Positions 1 to 10,912 of a DNA stretch of 64,000 nt are shown in pieces; position 1 is the first letter of the stretch, and every line of letters begins with the position of its first letter. Location of the stretch: the NCBI GenBank assembly GCA_014607495.2, contig CP053167.1:310001-374000 (forward strand). The letters run 5' to 3'. The notes under the pieces were generated by a model. The model had not been told where the DNA came from and did no database searches. It saw nothing but the letters and a program-made list of their open reading frames with translations. The stretch comes from Carposina sasakii (taxonomy: Eukaryota > Arthropoda > Insecta > Lepidoptera > Carposinidae). Made by a program: the position numbers and the translations under genes.

Positions 1-292
1 TGCTTCCAGACGGATGAATTAATCTAAAGGATGGTTTTGCTATTGTGTTTAGTTTTGTGAGTTTACGGTCAAACATTATGTAGTAACATTGCGTAAATTG
101 ACGTTAATAAGTATTTTAAACCAAGTCTTTGAAGATTTATTTCTGCCATTCACTTAGGGTTGGCAAAATACGTGTGTTTTTGCTCCACGCCTATTATAAT
201 AAGCAGATCTGTCATGTTACTCACTCCCAGTACACAAGTATCCCTTTTCACTTTCCAATACTTTCCATATAACATTTCTAATACGTTTCTCT
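1..292. other. No recognisable feature
   Basis: AT-rich non-coding sequence. I see no coding frame, repeat family member or RNA gene. Confidence 0.5.
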
Positions 293-403
293 TGCTAGCT
301 CATCGTCCGAGAGAATGCTCTTGAGTTCCTCAATCGACTCTTACGTCACGCACGGAAAAAGATGCAGCTGGTGTATTCTAGTGAAGCCCCGCATCATCAC
401 AGG
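293..403 (-). repeat. Family A repeat
   Basis: Read on the minus strand this contains cctgtgatgatgcggggctt, the tcactagaatacac segment, gcatctctttttccgtgc and the gagctagcaag end. The same blocks in the same order recur at 16 other loci here. I see no tRNA-like boxes, so the class (SINE, MITE or LINE end) is open. Boundaries are approximate. Confidence 0.7.
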
Positions 404-673
404 GCCATATTAATATCCCGGGAAAACATTTCAACAACAAATCAGACAAAGTCGCTGGCTTCACTTTAGTATAAACAAATTAACAACGAAAGTACCCAAT
501 ATAAATGGCAGTTAAAATAAATTCAGAACTCGCCCCTAGTCTTGTTTACTACATCCCCTAAGTGCTGCAACAGTTGTAAACGGGGGTGCAATATAACCTA
601 CCCTGTACGACCTACATTTTTATATTATTCTGTAGGAGGGTGGGCGTATCAAACTATATATAATCGCGGTATA

Positions 674-835
674 ATGATGATGCGTAGCTTCACTAGAATA
701 TCAGCTGCATCTCCTTCCGTACATGTCGTAAGAGTCGACTAAGGAAGTAAGGCGACCAGGAAGCAACTTGTCACTGATCTTAAGCTTCTGTGGAATCTGC
801 AGATGACACCGCAGTTCTGGTTACACTATACGAGG
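674..835 (+). repeat. Family A repeat
   Basis: It carries the gcttcactagaatatcagct, gcatctccttccgtacatg, cgtaagagtcgactaagga and gcaacttgtcactgatctt blocks, and ends near gcagttctggtta. The middle differs from other copies (gcgaccaggaa replaces the usual ctcaggcgatgag). Confidence 0.7.
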
Positions 836-844
836 GAAACTTAT

Positions 845-1010
845 TCTTATTCTTTATTGTACATACACAAAAAGAAATATAGCATACAACATAAAGAAGA
901 GATGCATGTACAATGGCAAGCTTATCTCTACCAGCAAGCCAAGCAAGTAAAGAGAAATTGTTAACAACAGGGTAACATGTGCAATTAAACAAATTCTAAG
1001 AAACTACAAA
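845..1010 (-). repeat. LINE 3'-end-like remnant
   Basis: On the minus strand the sequence ends in an AATAAAGAATAAGAATAA-type A-rich tail. This resembles the 3' ends of insect non-LTR retrotransposons. Similar ends lie near 6868-6960 and 60063-60200. No coding part is visible. Confidence 0.35.
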
Positions 1011-1079
1011 ACTACATAAAGAAAAAAAGGAGAGAAACAAATGACAACATATTCAAATAATGGACAGGTAGTGATTCTT

Positions 1080-1290
1080 CAGCTTTTCCCTAAATATGCC
1101 AACAGTGCGTCAATCTCTAACCGTGTGGGGTAATTCATTCCAGAGCTTAACCGCCTGAACCGATAAAAAATACCCAAACTTCGATATCGATTTGTAATGA
1201 CACTGTGGTTTTCTCATTTGTCTGATGTATATAGCTTTACTTTTATAGTAATTTATACAGGGTGTAACGATAGTTCCCAATTTTGGGAAT
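1080..1290 (+). other. Unclassified sequence whose patches recur in the next D copy
   Basis: It holds, in order, ttccctaa, gtgcgtcaatc, gtggggtaattcattccag, agcttaaccgc, aatgacact and acgatagttcccaattttgg. The same blocks recur in the same order inside the D element at 1307-1726, at places where other D copies have different sequence. The last part (from 1256) begins tacagggtgtaacg, like family E. Confidence 0.6.
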
Positions 1291-1306
1291 AGGTTCTATA
1301 GTTATA

Positions 1307-1726
1307 CAGGATGTTTTTTTGTGGCCACCTTTAACGAGGGGTACGTATTCTATACATGAACCATAAAGTAAGTAGCCAAAAAAAAAAAATTTTAATCGAC
1401 ATATTTTTTTTTATTTATTTAATTCCACGGGTTGATCGTGCGAAATTTATAATGTCTAGTGTTTTTTCCATGTTAGTTTTTTTTATAGACAGATATTTTC
1501 CCTAATTAAAAAGTGCGTCAATCCTGCTACCGCGTCTATGTGGAGTAATTCATTCCAGAGCTAACCGCTGCAGAAAAACGCAGTCTATTTACTCAACTTT
1601 GGACCCTATATTTTGGAATGACACTTCCCAGGTATGCTTCCATGGAGAAAAATGATCGTGATGATGAGGAGATTCCGTAGTTTTCAGAAACGTTGACGAT
1701 AGTTCCAATTTTGGGAAATCAGCCTG
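1307..1726 (+). repeat. Family D MITE, mosaic copy
   Basis: It starts CAGGATG and ends CAGCCTG, with TA on both sides, as expected for a Tc1/mariner-type target duplication. The shared body includes agacagatatt, cagaaaaacgcagtc, ttcccaggtatgcttccatg and gatgatgaggagattccg. Unlike other copies it is patched with blocks from 1080-1290, in collinear order. No transposase frame is present. Confidence 0.75.
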
Positions 1727-1728
1727 TA

Positions 1729-2934
1729 TGTGAAATATTTTCATAGCGTTTTGCTTAAAATACCCTTTTTGTTTCTACCTGTATATTAGCCAGTATAGAA
1801 TATTACAGTCTGTACTCTATAGGAAATTAAATGAAATAAGCCCTGTACATATTATACTCTACTCCGTTTTTTATCTCTACCTATATGAAAAAGTCGCAAT
1901 AATAAAAAAATCGATAAACAAAAAATCATAAACACTATCCAGAAATAACATAACCTTTTTACCCGACTTGACCCTTAAGAAACAAAGAGGTCCATAGTCA
2001 TTTCTTGATAAGAAATTTTGGTTAACCTATAGATAGGCCATATAATACGTTTACAGAGTGAATGCAACGAGGAGGTGGGGTTTTTGACAACAATTTTTTA
2101 TCACAGAAAACATGATAGTTATAATAAGATATAATAAGCTCAGAAATCTCATTTTATATTCACTAAAAGAATACGATCAATGATCATGTTAGAAAAAAAC
2201 ATTTCGCCTGCATTTTTTGATTGGATAAAAATAAAATTGAGCAAAGATAGTGTAGTAGGTCGTAGTAGGTACATTACCTAACTTATAATTACTTTGTATT
2301 TGTACTTCGTCTAGCACGCCACAAGGCTACTGCCATGGGGGGTTTTCGCCCTTGGAAACAGTCAATTTTAAATGTTAGCTAGTAGTTCATAGTTCAAGAC
2401 CAACTCCCTTTTATATTTGCTCTACATATGTGCCCAACAGCGACCCCATGAGGCCCCGTACGACCCCGGATAATTACTAGACTTTATTAAGTGGGATATT
2501 GCTTTTCCCATATAAAAGAGAATATTTGGCGCGAAAATAGTAGTTTTATGGTGATAAGAATGAACGGTGAGGTTTTTTGATCATCCTCAGAAACCACCAG
2601 TTTTATAAGTGTCAATCTTTAATTAAGTATAGGCCAGTATAACTATACTCGCAAGAAATGCATTTTTAATTTGATTATACATACGTACCTAATGTTTGCT
2701 TGCCGCGCCAGTTTTTTGGACACTGTCTTGTGACTCTCCATTGGGGTTGACCAGTTATTTGAACTGATTTGAGCGCAATTTTTTTTAAATCATCTTATGG
2801 TCAAAGTTTTTTTTTAGAGCCATTATCTAAGGCGTAATTAAACGTACGACACTATTTTTTTACTGAAGAAATAAAAAATAGAATTTTCCTTACAAAATTT
2901 ACAGTTTTCGCCTCAGAATCATGGTCTCAAGTCT
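1729..2934. other. No recognisable feature
   Basis: About 1.2 kb of AT-rich DNA with no long frame and no match to the families defined here. Confidence 0.45.
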
Positions 2935-3030
2935 TCTTCTTCTTCAGCATATTGCAGTCCATTGCTGGATATCCCCCCAGGGCACGCCACAAGGCTTGCC
3001 TGACTGGGCACACTCACATATGTTGTCCTG
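2935..3030 (-). repeat. Family B SINE-like fragment
   Basis: This is the 3' part of family B read backwards: a cttcttcttc tail, then gcagtccattgctgg and cagggcacgccacaaggct. The inner gcgggttggtgacc part is missing. Confidence 0.7.
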
Positions 3031-3339
3031 TATATTGGCAAGTAAATTAAAATTGTCCCGAAATACCGCATAAACGAAGTTGTGTTGTTGCAGGTCCTGA
3101 GGTCCCTAATAGAAATGAGACAGTTATTGTGCGACTAGAATGGATGTCATGTTCCGTGTCGGGGGAAATTCGACTAGTATCCAAATTTCCATTCGTTAAT
3201 TATTGTATTTTGCACGATTTTTGTGGTTAAAATCAACCTCACTTCTTCGTGGTACAAACCTAAACAGTATGGGACAATCTTACATCACAACATACATATT
3301 TATATAATACACCATGGATGTGTTCTGAAAATAAGGTAG
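3031..3339. other. No recognisable feature
   Basis: Nothing coding and nothing repeated is recognised. Confidence 0.4.
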
Positions 3340-3542
3340 CCAGAGCTACAGGATCATGAAAGAGATCTTACAGCCACGATTATCATAGTATTATTATCTG
3401 GCCCATATCTAAATTAGTGATCAGTGAAAACTAGGCTCCGTTGACTGAATGCAAGCCCCTGAGTTCTCTGGTCGACCCTTGCGACATGCACGGAAGGAGA
3501 TGCAGCTGATGTATTCTAGTGAAGTCCTGCATCAGTACAGGA
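3340..3542 (-). repeat. Family A repeat
   Basis: A diverged near-full copy. It runs from the ggtagccagagctacaggat end (reverse of the gttctggctacc end) through ggaaggagatgcagctgatg to gaagtcctgcatcagtacag. Confidence 0.7.
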
Positions 3543-4051
3543 TAAAATTATATTGAAAATTAACAAAATTAACCATAACTATGTATTGGTAATTAGGTTT
3601 TCATGAACCGCGTATTTACAGTTTGCGGTTGTGGTCTTTGGACAGTTTGTGAAGTATCGCTGCAATAATCATGCTATGAAAGCAATGTTATGGTTAGCAA
3701 CCACATCCATTACTATTTCAAGTTATAAACTGATTTATTTAAAGAAAAACACCCGACTGCGTAAAATTTGTGACCCAGTGTCACGCTGTGTGACTCGAAT
3801 CTTTTTACAGTAGATTGGACCAAGAAATCGTGTTGTGTAAAAACAATATTTGCCCCAAAATCCCCTTTTTTAAATGTCTATGTCACACAAAAACACACTT
3901 TTGTGCCTAAAAATATTTTTGTTATGATTATGTAATTCTTTGTAAAATTAATATTAATGATGTTTTTAATATTTACAGGTACTCCGAGTCATAATAAGTG
4001 GACAAAACTTCGCAGTAAGCATAAAAAATTATATTGTTTTTATACAATATT
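3543..4051. other. Mostly unrecognised
   Basis: At 3750-3790 the sequence cccgactgcgtaaaatttg followed by a tgacccagtgtcac-like block resembles 58942-58985, next to a SINE I copy. I see nothing else. Confidence 0.4.
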
Positions 4052-4150
4052 TGACCCGGTAGCTCAGTTGGTGAAAGCTCTGCATGGAATGCAAAGGTCG
4101 TGGGTTCGAATCTCACTCGATAAAGATTTTTTTCACTTTCTTTATTAATA
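4052..4150 (+). repeat. SINE I (tRNA-derived)
   Basis: A tRNA-like head has an A box (tagctcagttggtg) and a B box (ggttcgaatctca), followed by an AT-rich run (tttttttcactttctttat) shared with the copies at 15540, 58480 and 58795. The acceptor and other stems do not pair as in a functional tRNA, and the shared tail shows it is a retroposed element. Confidence 0.75.
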
Positions 4151-5484
4151 ATTTTAAAATAAGAATCAGTTAATTTCTAGGAATATTTTAATTTGCAATA
4201 TAAAACTAGAAGTGGCTTCTCTATTATTAGTAATCATTTATTAAGAAAAGCTAAATAAAACGAATAATTTACTATCCAGGTTTACACTTACGTATAGACA
4301 CGTAGTCTAGGTAGGTATTCACGTACTCGTATTTTTTATAACAATTTTCAATCAACAAAAAACTTAAAACATAGCGCATCCACATAATACATTGACAAAC
4401 AAAATAGACCAAAAAGAAACGAGTGCATCAACCGCCAACCTAGATACCAATTTCATTAACCAAATGCGCTCATAATTCCCTTACAGGCGTTCCATTTTTA
4501 TCCGAAAGGCTGGCGAAAAAAAAAGAAAAAAAAATTGTCGCGAGTCGAAAATCAGGCTAGTACGTGTGAATAGTTCTTCACGCCATCGAAGTGGCTTTCA
4601 GAAAAGAGCCACGCGAATATAGGCTTGTACACGCTAGTTAGAGATGCGGTAATGGCTTGGGGTAGGCTACTAATTATCACTGCTCCGCAAGAAAGGCAAG
4701 AAGCCTGTGAAATCATGTGCGACGATAACCTATAATTATAAGAGACGATTAACGTCGGGCTTCTAGTGTTGGGATTGTATTGATGTTTTTTGTATCGATA
4801 TTTAGGAATAATACTGTGCTCTTAGAAAATAATTTATTCATTAGAATAATACATAAAACAATACGGATACGGTAACTATATTGCAAGCGTCAGTTTGTAT
4901 TTGGTAAATGCTACGTTGGCCGGATAAATAGATACATAAATTATTGGCTGATAGAAGATTGATTACAACTAACCTATAATTAATAATTTAACTTGTTAGC
5001 ACACGTCCGTCATAAACTTCGAACAGCAGATAAAAAGGCAATGCCTACATATAATAATATAATATTAATAAAAAAAATTATTTCTTGACCACTAAGACGA
5101 TCCTCTGGTTTTGGATAAATCGAAATATTTTATGTCATATTATCGTTTGACCTAAGTTATTGCTTATTATATCCGCTATCTGCCAGTCGGACAGTTATTA
5201 AATTGATCAGCTGAAACAAACAGACTTACAGGCAGACACACAATTAAAAAAATGAAATTATATACGTACCGTGTATAGCATTCGTATACATTTAGTAAAA
5301 AGTAGGGAATCAAATTTATTTTGTAATAAATTTATCGATATTGTCCCATCACTAAATCTTCAGAGGGTCATTGTAAAATCTTGTGGCACACTTACTAACA
5401 TAGTGGTGCATAATAATGAAGCTCAGCTATTTATTTTTAGTTGTCACTTCGTAGACATGCATTTTTTATGAAGTTGAAAATTAA
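4151..5484. other. No recognisable feature
   Basis: AT-rich non-coding DNA. The 66-codon frame around 5271-5471 has no recognisable protein signature. Confidence 0.4.
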
Positions 5485-5487
5485 TAG

Positions 5488-5595
5488 GCGCCTACGACTT
5501 CGTCCGCGTTTTAAAAGTCCTATTATTTCTCATTTTCGCGGGAATTTAGGGAAATCCTTTATAAGAGGCACTATAGAGAAAGTTTAGAATGGTTT
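5488..5595 (-). repeat. Family F (Lep1-like Helitron) 3'-end fragment
   Basis: Contains gcgcctacgacttcgtccgcg, the reverse of the Helitron 3' terminal segment. The CTAG end itself is lost. Confidence 0.5.
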
Positions 5596-5733
5596 CTATA
5601 TTCTTGGATACACGCAATTGTCGCAGTTTCCTCAGCAGGAGAAAACTTTCATAATTATGAATGTCCTGTTTATATTTGTTTTCCAAGTCATTGATTTTTC
5701 AATAAACATAAATACATGGCATTTTCTAAAATG

Positions 5734-5908
5734 GGATAGCCAGAACTGCAGGATTGCAAATGATATCCAACTGCCACTTTTTGCATAGCTGGGCCAGAAG
5801 TAGCCAGCTCATCGTCCGAGAGAGCGCTTAAGTTCCTTAGTAGATTTTTGCGATCTGCAAGAAAGGAGATGCAGCTGATGTATCCTAATCAATCCCGCAT
5901 CAGCACAG
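5734..5908 (-). repeat. Family A repeat
   Basis: A near-full copy running from tagccagaactgcagg through agctcatcgtccgagagag and aggagatgcagctgatgtat to cccgcatcagcacagg. Confidence 0.75.
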
Positions 5909-6499
5909 GACTATGAATATTTATCTATTTATTTCATACCGTGAGTTTACTGTTTTATTATTGGCGATCCCAATTAAAGTGAACGTAAGCAATAAACATA
6001 TAAATAACAGAAAATTTAAACTTATGAATAATTAAATATGCTGTCTCAAATATTATTACCTTGAAAGCGTGAATTGTTTAGAAAAGGAACAGTAGGTATA
6101 GCTTTCAATAACTACGAAAATTCACAGAAAAAATATGTGGGGATAGTCGGAAATATAGTAAAAATTATTCAATACATATATAATAAATAGTATGCCCTTA
6201 AATATGGAAATATACCGCTCTTATTATGTAGATTACGTACTCGTACGTACGTACATATCTAATTTTCTGCTTCTATTATAGCTCACCAGACATAGATGTG
6301 AGTAGACGCCATTCGGAAAACTATAACTATAAAGGTCTTTGCTTATTTTGTTTGGTTTAACGTTTAACATCTAGCCTTGGTAAATATCTCCAATGAGGAT
6401 TTATAATGCCTATGGGAAATCATCTGCATGCAAGTGAGATGTGAATGTTGAGATGGATGTGTGGTGTAACAAGAATGGATGAGATAAGGATTAAGTACA
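5909..6499. other. No recognisable feature
   Basis: AT-rich non-coding DNA, with a short acgtacgtacgtac-like run near 6240. Confidence 0.4.
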
Positions 6500-6624
6500 T
6501 ACATACATACATATAATCACACCTTTATCCCTTACGGGGTAGGCAGAGCACCAAGGGCCGATAGAAGCACATGGTGCCACTTCTGACCAATTTTTTTCAC
6601 CCCCAGAGCAGCATAGAAGTAACT
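6500..6624 (-). repeat. Family C retroposon, internally deleted
   Basis: It begins with an acatacatacatacat tail, then cctttatcccttacggggta, ggcagagcaccaagggccga and ggtgccacttctgacc. It then jumps directly to the cccagagcagcatagaag end, so the middle is lost. Confidence 0.75.
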
Positions 6625-7588
6625 AAGGATTAAGTAAGTAAGGATAAAGTACACGAGAGAAAGTTAAAAAGTTGCACCGATCACAAGCAAGTTACGAAGT
6701 GATAGTTTGTCTTGGTATGGGCATGTGAAGCAAGGAGATAAAATAATTTTCAGAGAGCATTTTTTAAAATGATTATGACATTGGCTCAAATATTATGTAT
6801 TTTTCTTTGCATATATTAACTAAAACACTTTTATTTGAATCATTGAAAGCAAAATGTTATGTCATATACCTTATTCTTTTTCTTTATTGTATTTACACCA
6901 ATTTTTTTTACTAAAAAGTATAAAAAAAGTTAAATGTACAATGTAAAAATTCTAAGCTCATATTATACCTTAACCTATTACTGATGCCATCTATTTATAG
7001 CCGTATCTATGTTAACATACCTATATGTTACCGAGTCGAATATTAGCCAACTATATAGTGTGCTTCAAGTTTCGTAACTGCCTAAACTTGGTTTACCGAG
7101 ATTGATCTTCTAAATATTGTTATAGGGAAAATTAATACGAGTATATTAAATTAGTAAGATTAATGATTAAACTGACTTCTGGTACACCATTTCAAAACAC
7201 TGTTTAAAAAATTATGTTATCCAATTTTATTAAGCGGAATTAAATTAAATTATATTTCATTAAAGCTTATTGTATTTTGAAACATTGAATGGCTTTTTTG
7301 GGGATATCTTGTTAAAACAAAAAAGAGAGACACACAGGCAGAGTTACTTTCGTATTTATATTACTAGTAAACTGGTTTGCTGGAAGAAATCTCTTTAAAA
7401 AATAAGCTCGCCTTTGTACATAATCTATGTTATATACTTACCTGCTGTATATTTTCTATGTACAATAGAGAATAAAGAGTATGGATTTCAATACTCCATA
7501 ATTTATTGCATTCATAAATATGTAGTTAAGGATCTTAATTATTTCATTTTTTTTTAAATTTCACCTTATTTTCTTAGTTTTAGTTTAA
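6625..7588. other. Mostly unrecognised; LINE 3'-end-like remnant at 6868-6960
   Basis: The run ttctttttctttattgtatt near 6880 reads on the minus strand as an AATAAAG-type LINE tail. I recognise nothing in the rest. Confidence 0.35.
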
Positions 7589-7806
7589 GCTTCTCTTCCC
7601 GGGCATACTGTACAAGTCAGTAGAGGGACAAGAGGGTCTTGGTGTTTTGTAGGCGATGGGCTGACCACCTGTCAATACTAACCGAACTTGTACATCTCAA
7701 CTATACACTCAAAATTGGTCAGAAGTGGCACCATGGCCCTATCGACCCTTGGTGCTCTGCCTACCCCGTAAGGGATAAAGGCGTGATTATATGTATGTAT
7801 GTATTT
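7589..7806 (+). repeat. Family C retroposon
   Basis: Runs gcttctcttcccgggcatac, cagtagagggacaagaggg, gtaggcgatgggctgacc, ccgtaagggataaaggcg, then a tatgtatgtatgt tail. The (TATG)n tail defines the 3' end and suggests retroposition. The parent LINE is not identified. Confidence 0.8.
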
Positions 7807-8299
7807 AGTTTTAGTAAGCGTTATGTATTAGATACAGATAGGTATATACTCAACATAAACAAATTTTAGATAAAATATATTTAACGCATACTGTAGTATA
7901 TAATCAAAATTATTTGATTCCTCGCAGCCAAATGTACTCGTACTAAAGATGCATAATTTCTTTTAAACCAAAACTATTCCAGTTCATTTGCACTCAGACC
8001 CAGACTCAATTGACGCGAATCTAAAAAAATGCTCTGAAAAATTGCACTCCAATTTTTTTACGAATCATAAATCCACCTCGAACAAACCTTTTTTCGCCTG
8101 AAACTTTGCAGGTCTCGTTTTGTCACTATTTTTGACTGAATGCTACGTTTTTAGGCAGATTTTTAGGGTTCCTTGTTTGATTATTGTCTTACGGCCTATT
8201 TCAGCACTAGAGATTAAGAAGATTCTCGGTTTTTTCTATTAAAAATTCGAAATTTTGTATGAAAACAATTGAAAAGTTCAGCTGAAATATACAAAAATC
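7807..8299. other. No recognisable feature
   Basis: Non-coding, no family match. Confidence 0.4.
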
Positions 8300-8466
8300 T
8301 CTCGAGATCGGTTCCCATGCTGACAACATAGTTCAAAAAACACACTGCGGTCACCAACCCGCCTGCCCAGCGTGGTGACTATGGGTAAAACCCCCTTGTT
8401 GCAGTAGGCTTTGTGGCTTGTCCCCGGGGAGGCCTACGTCCAGCAGTGGACTGCAATAGGCTAAAG
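8300..8466 (+). repeat. Family B SINE-like copy
   Basis: Contains gctgacaacatagttc, gcggtcaccaacccgcctg, cccagcgtggtgactatggg and the terminal ggcctacgtccagcagtgg then actgcaataggct. The (GAT)n tail is lost (aaagac). Confidence 0.8.
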
Positions 8467-9133
8467 ACATAACACAAATATTAAAAACAAATAACATTTC
8501 TACATATTACCTTTGTCTTATTCCGAGATAAGGTCATATGTTGTGTTACCAACGGTATAAAACATATACATATAGACACTTCCATATTTCCGAAATGGGG
8601 TGGCATCTATCCGCGCAGTATGCACATAGTATGTTAAAAATAAACCAATATTAATAATTTATGTACTTTTTTATCCATTTGAAAATAGCTTATTACCATT
8701 TTGTATCAATCTAACAATACTCGTACAGAACTAGTTCGTAAAACCGCCTCGAACTTGCCAGTTTTTTAGTCCCTATGTCCACCCGCTTTAGGCTATCGAA
8801 TAGTGTCCATTAAAAATTCTTTGCAAAAACCAACAGTGCTATAACAGCTTTACAGCGTAACAAATCATGACGTGGTGTCGCTGGTGTAGACATAAGTGAT
8901 ACCGCATAATGGGCATTGACGTTAGTTTCATTTTTGACCACCAGCTCAGATATTTTTGTATTAATATAAGTGCTGACTGTGGTATACAAAAATATAAAAT
9001 TGAATTAGGTTGATAGAAATGAAAGAGTTTTCTATAAATATGGTACGATTCGATCTAAGAGAATCTGGTGTGTTGTGCATGACTGGATGCGACATGGAGT
9101 TTTAATCAAACTAGAATCGACAAGATAAGTATA
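8467..9133. other. No recognisable feature
   Basis: Non-coding, no family match. Confidence 0.4.
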
Positions 9134-9500
9134 GTGGCTCGTCGTCGTCAGACTATTGCAGTCCACTGCTGGACGTAGGCCTCCCCCAGTGTACGCAACA
9201 TGGCTCGATCTCCTGTTTTTGCCATCCAGTCACTACCAGCCGTCCTCTTAAAGTCATCGGTCCATCTGGCCGGAGGGCGCCCAACGCTACGCTTGCCGAG
9301 GCGCGGTCTCCATTCGAGAACCCGTTTACTCCACCGTCCATCGGTTCTACGACAGATGTGGCCTGCCCACTGCCACTTCAGTCTGCTACATTTCGAGACT
9401 ATGTCTGTCACTTTGGTCTTCTGCCGGATAATCTCGTTTCGGACTTTGTCCATTAGCGAGATTCCGAGCATTGACCTTTCCATAGCTCTCTGAGTGACAT
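9134..9500 (-). pseudogene. RTE-type LINE, C-terminal fragment
   Basis: A 111-codon minus-strand frame covers the region after the reverse transcriptase palm of RTE-type retrotransposons. Order of motifs: RSMLGISLMDKVRNE near residue 3, LKWQWAGHICRRTDGRWSK near 35, GKRSVGRPPARWTDDFK near 62, and the terminal GEAYVQQWTAI. The endonuclease and all catalytic RT motifs are absent, so this is a 5'-truncated, dead copy. The first bases past the coding end read (gac)n rather than (gat)n. The plus-strand frame over the same bases is its antisense shadow. Confidence 0.85.
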
Positions 9501-9867
9501 GTAATCGGTGAGACAGTATAGTATCTAGTAAGGATAAAATAATTAAAAATTATTATGAAGGTCTAAATAGATAGAAAATTTGAGATTAATATACGCTAGG
9601 CAAAATAAGTACTTTTTGGATAGTTAATTATATTTAGATAATTAATTATTTACTATGCTTATTCTTTACTTATTCTATATTATCAACATACCTACAAAAA
9701 ATACGATAAAAAATATGTCGATAAAATATGTAAAGCTTTTTCTTATTTAATTAACTGATCCTAAAAAAAGCCGGCGATGCAACTAGTAAATCTTGAAAAA
9801 TAAACTTTCCTACTAAACAGTGAATTTCCTAATAAATAATATCTTAATTTGTGTTTAAATAGCATTA
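9501..9867. other. No recognisable feature
   Basis: AT-rich, non-coding. Confidence 0.4.
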
Positions 9868-10133
9868 CTTACATACATACTCATACATATAATCACGCCT
9901 ATATCCTTTACGGGGTAGGCAGAGCACCAAGGGCCGATAGAACCACATGGTGCCACTTCTGACCAATTTTGTATAGTTGAGATGTACAAGTTCGGTTAGT
10001 AGTGACAGGTGGTCAGCCCATCGCCTACAAAACACCAATACCCTCTTGTCCCTCTACTGACTTGTACAGTATGCCCGGGAAGAGAAGCAGCTGTAGTATT
10101 ATACGTTTTTTTTTCACTCTCAGAGCAGCATAG
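9868..10133 (-). repeat. Family C retroposon
   Basis: A near-complete copy in reverse, from an acatacatactcatacat tail to the poly-T plus tcagagcagcatagaagg end. All internal blocks are present. Confidence 0.85.
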
Positions 10134-10205
10134 AAGGATGATATGATCGGAATAGTTTGTAGAGCTAGCAATGATAAATAATAGTCAAATAGAACACATC
10201 AATAC

Positions 10206-10410
10206 AGCCTGTGCTGATGCGGAGCTTCACTAGTACACAAGCTGCATCTCCTTCCGTGCATGTCGTAAGAGTCGACTAAGGAACTCGGGAATTCTCTCAG
10301 GCGATGAGCTAGCAACTTGTTACTGATCATTAGCATCCCCGCTATGCAAAACCTGTAGGATCTCCTTTACCATCCTGCAGTACTTGCTACCCCAGGGAAC
10401 ACAGCCGTAT
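10206..10410 (+). repeat. Family A repeat, near full length
   Basis: One of the best copies: cctgtgctgatgcggagctt, ctgcatctccttccgtgcat, gtcgtaagagtcgactaagg, ctctcaggcgatgagctagc and acttgttactgatca are all in order, ending near cttgctaccccagggaacac. Confidence 0.8.
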
Positions 10411-10660
10411 ATACCTATATATGTATGTAGAACACACCGGTTCCAGTACACCTATATCCGAGTATAAACAGTCACCCATTTTTTATCCGCAAATCCTCAT
10501 GCATGCGCCCGTAGCACGTCCATAACTCACGGTTATCCGGGCTAACGGGCCGGCAGAGCTAGCAAGTTGTGCTAACTGCGGGCTGTGCTAAACGCGTGTA
10601 GTTGCTAGTCGGTTCGATTTGTGGATGTGGTTTTGTGTAGTTCAAGTATTGGCTAAGCTA

Positions 10661-10912
10661 CTAGTGGACGCCCGCGACTTCGTCCGCATGGACTGCAGAA
10701 AAAACGAAATGTCGAAATTATCTGGGATAAAAATATTTTCCCGGGATAAAAAGCCTATGTGTTAATCTAGGGTGTCAGCTAACTCCGTACCAAATTTTAT
10801 TAAAATCGCTCCAGCCGTTTTTAGGTGAAAGAATAACAAACATCCATCAATCCACCTATCCATCCATCCACCTATCCATCCATCCATCCATATATTTATA
10901 ATATTAGTAGGA
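10661..10912 (-). mobile_element. Family F, Lep1-like non-autonomous Helitron
   Basis: On the minus strand it starts TCCTACTAATATTATAAA and ends GGGCGTCCACTAG. The bases outside are A (5') and T (3'), which matches Helitron insertion between A and T. A short GC-rich stem (gcggacgaagt/cgcgggc type) precedes the CTAG. The interior contains a (ccat)n run and the conserved cgctccagccgttttta block. No coding capacity. Confidence 0.8.

Noticed and set aside
6480..6520. CRISPR-like or satellite arrays
   Set aside because: The repeated ACAT, GATGAT and GATTT units are retroposon tails. No repeat-spacer structure exists anywhere in the window.
9200..9493. 97-codon plus-strand frame
   Set aside because: It is exactly antisense to the RTE C-terminal fragment.
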